A DNA stretch of 64,000 bases from Gnetum montanum (Eukaryota > Streptophyta > Gnetopsida > Gnetales > Gnetaceae): positions 647,052 through 711,051 of the forward strand of contig MNCI01003715.1 of NCBI GenBank assembly GCA_015680685.1. Reading direction: 5' to 3'. The position numbers and the translations under genes are program-made. Positions 23,061 to 33,769 of this stretch are shown here, piece by piece; the stretch's first letter is position 1, and each line of letters starts with the position of its first letter. Below the pieces are notes generated by a model. It was not told where the DNA came from and did not search any database. It saw only the letters and a list, made by a program, of their open reading frames with translations.

Positions 23061-24540
23061 CTGCACACAAAACATAGTCATGAATTAGCAAGGATAGATA
23101 AGATACAATGTAGTTGATACCTTACCTCGATATGAAGTACCTTGGCTGGGTTATGGGTATGGCAGATACTTGGTTAGAGGTTTTTAACTGATAACTACCC
23201 AAGGTGTAGGGGTGAGATAAGTAATAGAATGGAAAAATTTCTGACAAGGCCCCCATGACTAAGAGCGAACCTTCGGTAGCAATAGCGTGGAAAAACTGAG
23301 GGAACAAGAAAGATAAGAGAAATAACAATGGTGAAACCAATAAAATGGATGTCATGGATGGGGATGAAATGAGAAACGATTGATTGCAAAGAATGTTTAA
23401 GGGAAAGAACTTAACAATTGTACCATAAAGGAATGTCAATGGGTCCTCCCCAAAGTAGGTTCATGCCTTTTATGTCCTGATAGACCCACAAACCAAAGAG
23501 TCCATAGGCTCTAGGAATGATGTATGGAATAATGGTTAAGAACTTACCCACAAGAAGTTACCAAAGACAAACAATGCCCCAACCAAGATATAAATTGATC
23601 ATAAAATTGGCAATGAGGTGGAATATGGGAAGAATTATGGAAGGAGAGGAGAAAATGGAATAGAATCCCACGAGCAAGGTTGTGTAAAGTTCCTTGTGTA
23701 TTATATGGTTATGGTGACTGAATAGAATTCATTCCAAATCTAGATTCAAACAATCCACATTCAATGACCTTGCATCAACACATTTGACCAGCCTGTCCTC
23801 TTGAAGCAACAAGAATGCATTCATAGAGTCACCACCATTCCAAGGAGAGAAAGATAGAGAAGCAAGAAGCAAGAAAGGGCCTTAGTTAGAGGGAACCATT
23901 ATGCATTGGTAACCTGTTTTTGCAGTGCCATAACCAGTGTTTTTAGCCCATATTTCGTTATTATGTCTAAGGGGTATGCTTTGAATTCTCACCTATTCTT
24001 TTGATGTGAGAACCACACCATGCAAAGACTTATTTAATTCATTCGACTTCCTGATGTTTGGTCAACGGCAAATGGTGAAAAACCCATGAAAAGCATCCAA
24101 GTACCCAAGAGAATAGCTAGCACAAGTGTGTCGAATCCCCTTGAAGTCACACCCTTTTCAACCATTGAGTCCTTCCTTAGTTTGACGAATACCTAGCCAC
24201 AAATTCATTAATAAGTTCATTTAGAAAAAGGAATATTATAGTTCCAAAGCCAAGGGAGACCACAGAGTTGAATGGATGAATGGACAACGTGGACTCATTG
24301 CCTGTTTTATCAAAAGAACCATATCTTAGTGTCAACATTAAAAGTCAAAGGTAAAAACCAAACATTAGCAATCAACATCATTATAGTATAATCCACCATC
24401 ATAAGCACTTATTGTATGATGAATGAAAGTAAATCAAACGAAGAAATAGTAAAAAATGTGAATGATGATGTAAAAAAAATGAGTAAAGAAAAAAAATGTG
24501 TAAAACAAAAATGTGTAAACAAAAAATTCAAAAGGAATTG
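23061..24540 (-). other. 3' untranslated region of element B
   Basis: Matches E 1-500 (reversed) and D 60200-61800 in blocks. A second AGTCATGGGGG-type motif lies at about 23248-23262. No pol or env domain is visible. Confidence 0.6.
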
Positions 24541-25832
24541 AGGGTTGAGAATAGTTAACATTGGTGGCTGTCTCCCCCATGACTAAGTTGGAAGGAGGAG
24601 ATCCAAAATAAGGAGCAAGGTTGTCCACCAATAGAGGTAGTATTAGTACTGGTTGTTTTAAGCTCATGGAAGGGTTTGGTTTGTTGGATGTTGACCAACA
24701 ATTTATTATCTAGGCTCTTAGGTTTGTGAATCATCATGGCCCATGAAGAAAAAGTTTCATGAATAATATAAGGTCCTTCCCATAACATTTGAAATTTAGT
24801 TCGTTGTGGCACATATGTGGGATTTCAGTATAGAACCTTACCGCTTGGTTGATATTTAACTTTCCTAGTCCTTAGGTCATGACATTGTTTGTTAAAGGCC
24901 TTATGCAATTCATTAGATGATAGGGCAACTAATTGATTTTCATCTAGCAAGTTAAGGTTCATCAACTGTTCTTTCTATGTTAGATTAAGGTCAAGGTTGA
25001 GATCACACACCATAGATAGTGTACAGAGCTTAGCTTGAATAGGAAGTGTTGGAAGTTTACTGTACACTAACTCATAAAGAGAGTAGCCTATAAGGAGTTT
25101 CCATGTGGAGTGGTATGCCCAAAGAGCATCATTCAGTTTGGTGCTCTAGTCTCACCTATATTTGCTAATGGTTCATGTCAATATTTTCGTAATCTCCCTA
25201 TTGGTGGCTTTGACTTGACCATTCACTTGAGGGTGATATGGTGTAGTCAGCTTGTGTTCCACTCCTAAGAATTGCATCAACTTTCGAAAAGTTGCACCTG
25301 TAAAGTGTGTATCATTGTCAAAAATAAGTGCACGAGGCACACCAAACCTATTAATGATTTTTTGTTGAACAAATCATGCAGTGGTAGATGATGTATAATC
25401 CGTAACAGTAGCTTCTTCTGCCCACTTTGTGAAATAGTCAACAGCAACAATAATGTAGGCTTTTCCATTGGACATTAGTGTAATAGGCCCCATAAAATCA
25501 ATTCCCCATATGTTGAAGGGTTCTAAAGGTTGAATCCATTGTTGTGGATCCTCCATTCTAGCAGTCATTCCCCCATCATGTTAGCAGCATTCACAGGATT
25601 GGACGAAATGATGAGCATCTCGGAACAACGTAGGCCAATAATATCTTGCAAGAAAGATTTTAATGATTGTTTGTCTCCTAGCATAATGACCACCACAAGG
25701 ACCCTCATGAGCATCTTGGAGAACTCGTAATTGATCTACATTGGGAACACACCATCGAACCAAGCCATCGAAGCATACCTTATAAAGATGCATGTTGATT
25801 TCCATGAAGTACTTAGCTTGGTGTAGAAACTG
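24541..25832 (-). pseudogene. Integrase region of element B (pseudogene)
   Basis: Minus-strand blocks run from the H2C2 zinc region (25805-25581: LQDAHEGPCGGHYARR, YYWPTLFRDAHHFVQSCECC) through the core (25568-25374: PLEPFNIWGIDFMGPI, VAVDYFTKWAEEA) to the C-terminal tail (24812-24540: PQRTKFQMLWEGPY, MMIHKPKSLDNK, LSHGGDSHQC). The WGIDFMGPI and TKWAE motifs identify the Athila/Tat side of Ty3/gypsy. The second core half is broken by stops. Confidence 0.85.
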
Positions 25833-26960
25833 TTATTTCTTTTTAACATCTAACTCTTGTGGTGTTTCTTGTGTAAGGAGATAGGTAAGAATGCTACTAT
25901 ACCATTTTGTATCCATGGTTAATTGATTATTTACTACACATGCAAAGAGGAATTCGTCAGGAAAGTGATCAGAAAGTAGATATTCATCCTCTTTGTTGCC
26001 CCATCTTAACTGAGATAAATGATTAGCAACAACGTTCTTAGTGCCTTTACAATCTATCATTGTAAGATCGAACTCTTGTAAGATTACAAGCCATCGTATG
26101 ATGTGAGGGCTCACCATTGGTTTATTCAGCAATAACTGAATTACACTATGGTCTATGTGTACAAATACCTTATAGCCCAATACATAGTGCCTAAGCTTAT
26201 CTAGTACAAACACCACAACCATTAATTCCTTTTCCGTTGTGGTGTTGTTGAGTTGTGCACCAATAATACTTCAACTTGCACAGTGAATGTAATAGGGTCA
26301 TTTTTGGTCATCTAACTATGTAAGTATAGCTCCTAGAGCATAGTTGGATGCGTTAGTCATTATGTGGAATGGTTTGGACCAGTCAAGAGCCTATAAAATA
26401 GGTGTTTCTACAAGCTTCTGTTTCAAGGTTTGGAAAGCTGGTTCACATTCCCTGGTCCATTCAAAGGGTATGTCCTTTTTCGTTAGTTCAACCAATGGTT
26501 TTGCAACCTTTGAAAAGTTCTCAATGAATCTTCTATAATAGCCAGTGTGTCTAAGGAATGATTAGATGTATTTTACAGTTTTAGGTTGACGCATGATTCC
26601 TTGGATGAATTTAATCTTTTCGAGGTCTACCTCTATCCCTTTTTGTGAAATCTTATGCCCTAATATTACACCTTCTTGGATCATTAAATGGCTTTTTTAC
26701 TAGTTGAGCCTTAAATTGGTTTCAACACATCATTTTAGTACTTGCTCTAATTGGTCCAATGCTTGACTAGAGTCTACTCCATAGGTGGAGAAATCATCCA
26801 TGAAGACCTCTACATCATTCCCTATTTGTTGCTAAAAGATACTTAGAACCAAACGTTGAAATGTTGCAGGGGCATTGCATAAGCCAAACGAGAGAAATCT
26901 CCATGAAGCCTTGATGACAACCACAGAGAAATCCTCCATTTCATCTCTATGGTTGTCATC
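25833..26960 (-). pseudogene. RT and RNase H region of element B, internally deleted (pseudogene)
   Basis: RNase H and connection motifs are clear at 26222-25833 (YVLGYKVFVHIDHSV, SPHIIRWLVILQEFDL, NVVANHLSQL). The RT thumb is decayed at 26540-26720. The RT palm is mostly gone: compared with element A (8836 to about 9210) roughly 375 bp are missing, and a 31-bp inverted repeat sits at the junction. The YxDD active site cannot be found. Confidence 0.8.
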
Positions 26961-26973
26961 AAGGCTTCATGGA
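26898..26973. repeat. 31-bp inverted repeat (hairpin) at RT deletion
   Basis: The left arm 26898-26928 and the right arm 26943-26973 are complementary, with one mismatch and a 14-base loop. The right arm is native element sequence (it aligns with A near 9205-9220); the left arm is an inverted copy. Confidence 0.9.
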
Positions 26974-28200
26974 GGGGTCAGTGTAAATTCTATGTTGGCC
27001 TATCTTAGGGTCCATTCCAGTTAATTTGGAATATGACCAAGCAAAGGCTTTCGACCATTTGTTTACCATTTCCAATAGTCTCTCTTTTTTTTGAGAAGTA
27101 AGCTTAGCATTAACAATTACTCGTTTTCCATTTTTTAGAAATGTATACTCCATACCAGTGGGCAACAGGGTTAACTCAAGGGGCTCTTGCTTAAAGTTGT
27201 CAGGGATTTCCAACTTCCCCTAGTTGATACTTTCAATGTCAAGATGTGAAAGTTGGTGATGGACTTACTCTAATATATCTATGATATCAATGTAAGTGCA
27301 AGTCAAACCCTCAATTGGTTCCATGCATATAGTTGAATTGCTCTCTTGGTCAGCTGTCAGCCACTGGGTGCCTTCCTGTCTTGTGGATGCTACATACAGG
27401 CATCTTTGTATGTTGGTTACTTATGCACATTGGTTGCATGCAGGCAATGTTAACCATTGTACAAACCAGGACTTATGCAGGCAATTACACCCCGTGTCAC
27501 TATATGCAATGCATGGAACTTTCTTCTTCTTGATCATTCCAAACATGTTTTCCTTTGATATTCTAAGGGAAAGATCATGTATTCCTAGGCATGCATCAAT
27601 TGTGCTTAACCATGGTCTTCCCATTATGATTGGGAAGTCTCCCTTTTTGTTATTAACTTGAATCACTAGGAAGTTGGCTAGATACGACCATCCACAAACA
27701 ATGGTGATGATGTCCTCCACTAGTCCTAATGGGACAGTGATGGACTGGTCGGCTAGCTGTAAACGTATGTTACTCTTTTTCAGTGGTGGCAGGTTCTAGG
27801 CTTTATACATTTCTTGAGAGATTAATTTGACACCAGAACTTGAATCCAAAAGAGCTTTGCATGGTTCATTCCCAGTGATTTGTAGATATATAAGAGGACT
27901 TCCAAGATCAGAAAATTTCCTAGGAAGGTGGCCAACTTTAATCCAAGCAGTGATGGCATGAGTCAACATGATTATATGTGTTGGGCACGATTTTTGGTTT
28001 GAAGGGAGTTTTAAAGATTTGAATGATGGTGAGGTGTTTAGAGGATTAGCCGCTTGTGGTTGTAAGGACTTAGTTGGACTGTTGGTTCTAAAGAAAGGTC
28101 TCTTCTTTGTGTGGTTGTCTGAACCAATAGTAGATTGAGGATTAATAGCCCTTGTAGCATTGCATTGTTGTAGTTGGGTAGGGAGCTCACCCTGCATAGC
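26959..28200 (-). pseudogene. Protease to pre-RT region of element B (pseudogene)
   Basis: 28197-27796 contains ACKALLDSSSGVKLISQEMY-like sequence, the protease active-site region with DSS where DSG or DTG is usual. 27720-27530 has ANFLVIQVNNKKGDFP and GRPWLSTIDACLGI, the protease end. 27213-26959 has LPTGMEYTFL, AKLTSQKKERLLEMV, AWSYSKLTGMDP and HRIYTDP, the conserved stretch just before RT. Stops break the frame between blocks. Confidence 0.8.
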
Positions 28201-30310
28201 TAGACCAGGTGGTAATGGAGCTAAGGGTGGAAGAGATGCAACGGGATGATAAGGATAGTTTTTTTATGGAACATCACCCCTAGGAGAAGGAGTTCTATAG
28301 TACTCTTGGGCTTGGTAGTGAGGCTAAGGAGTGACATGACTAGTAGAGTCACGTGGAGAGATCGATTGCTACATGTAGTATCCATATGGGTTAGGTTGAC
28401 AGTAAGGATACTGTTGATGTGGTGGTGGCATTCCCCACGATTGTGGGTGTTGCCATTGTTGATATTGCTTATTTGGTTGTGGTCGAGTTCCACTTGGATA
28501 ATACATCAAGGGTTGGTGGAACTGCCTTAGGTTACCTTGAGGATAAGGTAACCTTCGAGGTGTTTGCCTTCTATTTAATTGTGGGTTGAGTGCATACACC
28601 CTAGATTCCTATAGATGTGAGATTACATGGAAACATCCCTTAGGATGGTCATATTGGCATATCTCACATCCATCATCATTGTCTGTATTTGAATCCATAA
28701 CCTCTTCAATGATGGCTACTTTACCCTTACCTTTGTCACGTGCATATTCAGCTTCTCTCTTTTTTGTCCTTTCTTGATTACTACTTTGTTCCCTAGACTC
28801 CTCTACTATTCTAAGAACAATTTGAAATTTATTATATAGGGAGTCCCACATTTGATCTACCTTTTTTGATACTTCTAATGCAAATTTTTGAATGGGAAAA
28901 GTTTTCTTATTCACCATCTCTTTAAGTTGTGACTCTTCTTCATCCTCATAAAATCTAACTCCCTCCTTTTAGAGGGAAGGATCTCTATTATATTCTATCG
29001 CACTCTCTCTTTTCCTTAACTCACCTTCCTCTTTAGCAACTTACTCTAACAATCTTTGTACTTGATGGGCCCTAAGCTCATATAGCTTTCCTTGGGCATA
29101 AGTCCTAAGGGTTTTTCATGTTTCGTGCCTAAGCCCATCTACGAGATGGCATGGTTGTTCCCTTTGCGAGTAACCATGGCCTAGGAAATGATGTAACAAT
29201 GCATAATATCGGCCCATGGCATCATCCAAGGGTTCATGTTCTCCTTGTTTCCATCCTTGGATTTGCTTTTGCAGGTTGGACACTTGAGAGTACGTTTGAT
29301 ACTTATCATTGAACAGTTCTAACATGGTACTCTATCGACGAATGGACTTTGGTTCTAAGGACTGGTACCAGCTTTCTGCTTCCTTGATCTGTGTCCGTGG
29401 AAATAACTTGAGTTTTTGCCACTCATATTCTATGTTTTGCAAGGCACATGCATCGTGAAATGGTTACAGATGATTTTGAGGATCAACGTTGTATCCCCCT
29501 TCAAATCATGGGATATTATTCATGTCCAATCTTTTGACCCTGCTGTCTTTTTGGTGCCTTGTTGGGATTCTAACAACCTTAGTTATATTTAGCATACTTT
29601 GGGTAGCGAGTAGGGGTTTATCATGATTGCATTCTCTATGATGTTTATGATGCCTGTGTTGTTCCCTACTCTCCCTTCTTTCATAGTGTGTTTCTCTAAA
29701 ATGCCCTCGTCCCCTTTCTCAATTGTTTTGTCTATTATTCTTGTTTCGCCTACCATTATTCTCAGGCTCTTTCCCTTTACAACTATGTTCCAATCCTGAA
29801 GGAGAGGGGGAAGGAGATGATGGAGGTGAAGAGGGAGGAGGACCATCATCATGATGGTTTCTGCTTCCTTCTCTTCAGTGGTCACGGCCTCGATTGCAAT
29901 TATGATCAGAATGTCCATCTTTGTCATGTGTTCATGTTCCTTTTTTGGACCCTTTGTGTTCATCGGTACCAGAATCTGGGTTATGGATAGTTGAGTGAAG
30001 ATTCTGATACACAACATCTTGACTGAAGTTAATGGAGGAACATCATTATGTGGAAGACCTCCTAAGGCAAGTTCACCACCCTAATTTTCACCTATGACAT
30101 ATGGGACATCTATCGACCACTTCCCTTTCATAGATTTATGATGTCTCTCTTGTTGTAAGTCACTTTGACGTTCTGCCTCCATGGGTTGATACTCTCTCGA
30201 GTCATGTTTGTGCACAACGTACTCTGCTTGTAAGTGCTGCATACTAATTCGTGTGAGAGCATGAAGAAGCATGCTTGGGACTAAACAATCAGGAGGTAAC
30301 ACTGTTAACT
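28201..30310 (-). pseudogene. gag of element B (pseudogene)
   Basis: Reading the minus strand: an N-terminal part (30302-30081, LVPSMLLHALTRIS, YVVHKHDSREYQP), a charged linker (to about 29589), the capsid region (29325-29116: LELFNDKYQTYSQV, IQGWKQGEHEPLDDAM, HFLGHGYS), a helix then zinc knuckle (28917-28609: QMWDSLYNKFQIVL, CEICQYDHPKGC), and a Pro/Gln-rich tail (28599-28220). The capsid matches element C. The knuckle spacing is C-x2-C-x3-H-x3-C, one residue shorter than in C. Confidence 0.8.
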
Positions 30311-30627
30311 TCTAAATCACGCCAATGCAATTGTTCATTCTGGTGAAGGATAAAGGTAAAGTTTGGTATATACTCATTGGGATGAACATATACCACATGA
30401 AACTATTGGGGCACTAGCAGGTCATCATGTGTGCTATGCCTCTGATTGTTCGTTGTGTTAGACTAGGTGGTGAAACAATCTCGTAAGAATAAGGAGATAT
30501 GATTAATTCTTCAGTGTGCGACACTTTTCTCTTCTCTTTTCTAATAATTTTAAAATAACCAACCCTAAGGGTTCGTTCCAACAATGGGAAGATTTCCTAA
30601 GTTCTATTTAGTGCACAAACAACAAAG

Positions 30628-30645
30628 TCCTCGACAACGGCTCCA
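30628..30645 (-). other. Primer-binding site of element B
   Basis: On the minus strand, TGGAGCCGTTGTCGAGGA lies one base from the LTR and is the closest of the three sites to the tRNA-Asp complement. Confidence 0.7.
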
Positions 30646-30646
30646 A

Positions 30647-31478
30647 TGATGAGTGGCAAGGTATTCCTACCCCAACCATACGAATATGAGTTTCCACGCA
30701 CGATCCGGTCAAATTTCAAGGACCAAGTGCTTATGCACCTTTACAGAACAAGGATGGGTTAGTTAATCGTTGTCTTCCCAAGCTCACTTGTATAACACAA
30801 TTGTATGGTTAAGTAAACTTGAGGTATATGATTTTTATATATTTTTATGTTTTATGTCTTGGTGCTAAAAATGGAGAAGTGAAATAATTAAGTAACTAAT
30901 TTAATTTATCTAATCAACTATGCTCTAACTAGTCCTAACACTAGCATCCATTCCCACTTGCTGTACACATCCTGAACCAGTGTAGCACTACTGGGACTAC
31001 CAAACGCTAATCGTTACTAGGTTAAGTGGTCGTACTGAGTGTGCTTACTTGGGAGAATTAACAGGGTGAGAGAGAAAACATTAATTAACTACAGAAAGCA
31101 TTAAATAACTGTAAATAACATGAAGGGTAAGAGATAATCTATTCTGAATGCTGCAAGGGTTATCACAAAGTTTGTCTTTATTTTCGACCACAAGGTGTGC
31201 TTAGGTGCGTAATGCTCGAATAAAGATTTGTTTGCTTTATGACTCCTACTGCGGGCACTCAAAAATAATTCTAACTCTGAGAAGGAAAAAGTGCAAGAGT
31301 TTGGGTAAGGGACTAAGAGATTAAATTAACCTATTGCCAAACCAAGTGCGCTCACTTCTTATTTATAGGTGATGAGATAGGCTTCGACATCGAATGTCTG
31401 ATATCACTTGCCAGGCTCTGATATCGTGGACCTGATATCGTGAATGCGATGTTGTAGCCCCGATATCATAGTTCATCA
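30647..31478 (-). repeat. 5' LTR of element B
   Basis: The 832-bp LTR runs TGATGAGTGGCAAGG to TAGTTCATCA. Its GATATCGTG-type array (31390-31470) keeps more intact GATATC sites than the 3' LTR, and a TATA box (CTATAAATAAG, minus) lies near 31355-31365. Confidence 0.9.
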
Positions 31479-31640
31479 CATAGGAATCTCGATATTGTGT
31501 ATCCGATATCATTATCTAGGCTACAATATCGCGTACCCGATATCACAGATTCGATATCAAGGGTCCAATATTAGGGGTCTGATATCAAGAGTCTAATATC
31601 AAGGGTCTGATATCAGCACCTAACAAACCATGATTCATCA
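31479..31640 (-). repeat. 5' LTR of element C, second part
   Basis: GGAATCTCGATATTGTG through CCATGATTCATCA matches 17040-17214, so the LTR of C continues here after the insertion of B. Confidence 0.9.
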
Positions 31641-31645
31641 AACAT

Positions 31646-32040
31646 GTTACATGAGAAAGACAACAGTGACAAAATTAGGCATTGAGCCAAAAGTTGACAC
31701 TTTTGTCATTGCGAAAGACATTTTTTTAATGCTTATCCATTTTTGCCTAAGAAAAAGGATGTTGAGAATAAGAAAAATCATGTTAAAATTAAGGGTAAAG
31801 AGAAGTATGAAATTAAAGATATGAAAAATCAAGTTAATATAAATGACAAGAACAAGTCAATGATAATAAAAAAAACTAAAGAAAATTGGAGCTTTTATAA
31901 ATATTTTTACTGGTACAAAAAGTATTGATACGATTGGACAAATAGCTCATAAGACAAATTGTTTGTTATTAGAAAATAATATTACTCACTCAAAGGTTAA
32001 AACTAATGTTGACATGTGGCCTATAGCTAATGGTTAATGG
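31646..32040 (+). other. AT-rich stretch with a lysine-rich open segment
   Basis: A frame at about 31743-31928 is very rich in Lys, Asn and Ile (KKKDVENKKNHVKIKGKE). I cannot assign it; it may be a remnant of a LINE first ORF or chance. This DNA was joined to 16292 before element C inserted. Confidence 0.3.
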
Positions 32041-32172
32041 TGTTGGAACTCAAAATAATTAAAACATAGGTACACCTCAAGATCTATAGAGGTTTATAAC
32101 TTGGTGCTACCTCATAGAATCAAACCTGACCTGAGGTTACCAAGCTAAGACCCATACCACTAGGCTAACACC
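32041..32172 (-). mobile_element. tRNA-derived SINE, full-length copy
   Basis: In reverse complement, GGTGTTAGCCTAGTGGTA (A box TAGCCTAGTGG) is followed about 45 bases later by GGTTTGATTC (B box) and the family tail GGTGTACCTATGTTTTAATT...GTTCCAACA. The copy is 132 bp and the best example of the family in the window. Confidence 0.75.
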
Positions 32173-32588
32173 TTGTTATTCTATGGATAATTGTTAAGAC
32201 TCTCAACATAAGATTAATCATGATGGATAATTTGATAAAAAATTTATGCCATCATTTTCTATTGGATCTTCCTTTCCTACAAAAGTTGTTATTTCACTAC
32301 AGCATTCTATTACTACCTTGAATCGTTTTGCTATTTTGAGTTCAAACATAGATGTCAAAAGTGCTATAAATGTTGGTAAGACTAGAATCATTTTCCCTAA
32401 TAACAAATAATTTTCCTCTCTTCATTTTTTAGGCTGTACACTTGAATAAACATCATAATTATAAAGTTTTTCTTTCCTATTGTTTTTTATGTTTTCTATT
32501 TAGTGTTAAGAATGTGATGTACTTTGAATTTTTTATTTATTATTCATAATATTTTTGGGGTCTAACACACCCTATTGAAGACACACAT
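32173..32588 (+). other. Unassigned stretch with protein-like segment
   Basis: A plus-strand frame about 32260-32410 reads FPTKVVISLQHSITTLNRF and ends at TAA after RIIFPNNK. It looks more protein-like than its surroundings but I do not recognise it. Confidence 0.25.
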
Positions 32589-32760
32589 ATTGCAAGTTAG
32601 TGAGGCATAAGTCAATTGATTAGAGCATATGACCTATGATTGGAAGCTCCAAGTTGTGGATTCGATTTTGGTGGGTAATATTGAGTTACAAAGTTCTAAT
32701 TAAATTATATACCTTATGGTGTATCTATATTATAATTATTTTAGAGTTTCAACACACCCT
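32589..32760 (+). mobile_element. tRNA-derived SINE
   Basis: GGCATAAGTCAATTGATTAG (A-box-like) and GTGGATTCGATTTTGG (B-box-like) precede the family tail (GTGTATCTATATTATAATT, GAGTTTCAACACACCC). The flanks GACACACAT (32580-32588) and GACACAAAT (32761-32769) may be a target-site duplication with one change. Confidence 0.55.
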
Positions 32761-32769
32761 GACACAAAT

Positions 32770-33429
32770 CTTTTGTAAAAATTAAGTAGAACAATAATGA
32801 AGTATTAGCCTAATGGTAAAACTCTTTATTTGGAGGTAAATGTCAAGTTATAATATCTTTATTATGGGTTTAATTTTGATAGATAATGTCAAGTTATAAT
32901 ATCTTGGAGGTAAATATTATTTTAAAAAAATGAAGTTCTAACATTCCTTAAAGAACTCAAGTAAAACATTATAATTTATTAGATTAACATACTCGTTGAA
33001 GTCAAATATGTGACTTGTAAACCAAAACCTATGAGGGCACTTCTAAACAAGGGTAAGATCTGATCCTTTTGCTACCCCAAAGGGGGAGTTTTAAGGATTG
33101 GTTGTAAGGATAAAAACCTAAAAAGACATCCCCAAAACCATTAGGATTTTTTTAAGACTCTCTATTTATTGATGCATTATACTCTAATTTTTTGATATTA
33201 TTATTTATTTATTTTGAAATTTGAGCATTGATTACTATATGTTTATTAACTTCGACCTTCATAACATGGAATAACCTATTAAGGTGGCAAAGAATTTAAA
33301 AATGATTTCTATGCTTAGTAAGATATTGCTTAGTTGGTTAGAATATGCAAATATAAGAAATCAAATTAAAATAGGATGGATCAAAATGAAGATGGATTAT
33401 TTATATTTTATATGATAAAGAATCTCAAG
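32770..33429. other. AT-rich stretch without recognisable gene
   Basis: One further A-box-like piece (GTATTAGCCTAATGGTA, about 32802-32818) suggests a degraded SINE; nothing else stands out. Confidence 0.4.
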
Positions 33430-33715
33430 AAACTAAAGGAAAAATTTTATAAGACAATAATCAAGTTACTATCATATATGGTGTTGAATGTTCATTAGGA
33501 CAAAAATGGCATGAACAACAAATCAATTTAGTAGAAATGTAAATGCTTAAATGGGTGTTGAATATTATTAGAAGAGATAAACTACATAATATAGACATTA
33601 GAGAAAGACCTGGAGTTGCTTTTAGTTTAGATAACTTACAAAGATAGTGTCTTACATAGTTTGGGCATGTGCAAAGAAGATCAAATAACAAACCTATAAA
33701 CAAGGAAGTTCTCTT
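33430..33715 (+). pseudogene. 3' end of an RTE-type LINE reverse transcriptase (remnant)
   Basis: The plus strand reads IIYGVECSLGQKWHEQQINL, then VEM, a stop, MLKWVLNIIRRDKLHNIDIR, ERPGVAFSLDNLQR and FGHVQRRSNN. This order (Y-G-ECW, -EM-MLRW, -R-D-IR--LGVA, -FGHVQRR) is the C-terminal end of RTE-clade LINE proteins. Several stops show it is dead. Upstream RT domains are not visible. Confidence 0.75.
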
Positions 33716-33769
33716 TCTTCTACTATATTTATCTTTTTATTAATGAACTTGAAAAGCAGATGCATAAAC

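Larger units (their letters stand above)
21826..31478 (-). mobile_element. Athila-like Ty3/gypsy element B, inserted in the 5' LTR of C
   Basis: B has LTRs at 21826-22670 and 30647-31478 and a decayed but nearly complete interior: gag, protease, RT, RNase H and integrase in that order on the minus strand. The flanks are CAAAG (21821-21825) and CATAG (31479-31483), a 5-bp target-site duplication with one change. A hand count of the first ~185 aligned LTR bases gives about 26 differences, mostly transitions, so the insertion is old. Confidence 0.9.
16293..31640 (-). mobile_element. Athila-like, gag-only element C, split by element B
   Basis: C has a 3' LTR 16293-17214, an internal region 17215-21312 and a 5' LTR in two parts (21313-21825 and 31479-31640), separated by the insertion of B. 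The flanks GACAT (16288-16292) and AACAT (31641-31645) fit a 5-bp target-site duplication with one change. The 4.1-kb interior holds gag and the usual 3' untranslated region, but no protease, RT, RNase H or integrase. It is therefore non-autonomous. Confidence 0.85.

Noticed and set aside
27296-27661. Plus-strand 121-codon frame in element B
   Set aside because: Overlaps the protease region on the other strand, whose motifs are recognisable; the plus frame has none.
31743-31928. Lysine-rich protein gene
   Set aside because: Composition follows AT-rich DNA, no start context or homologous motif, and stops lie close on both sides.
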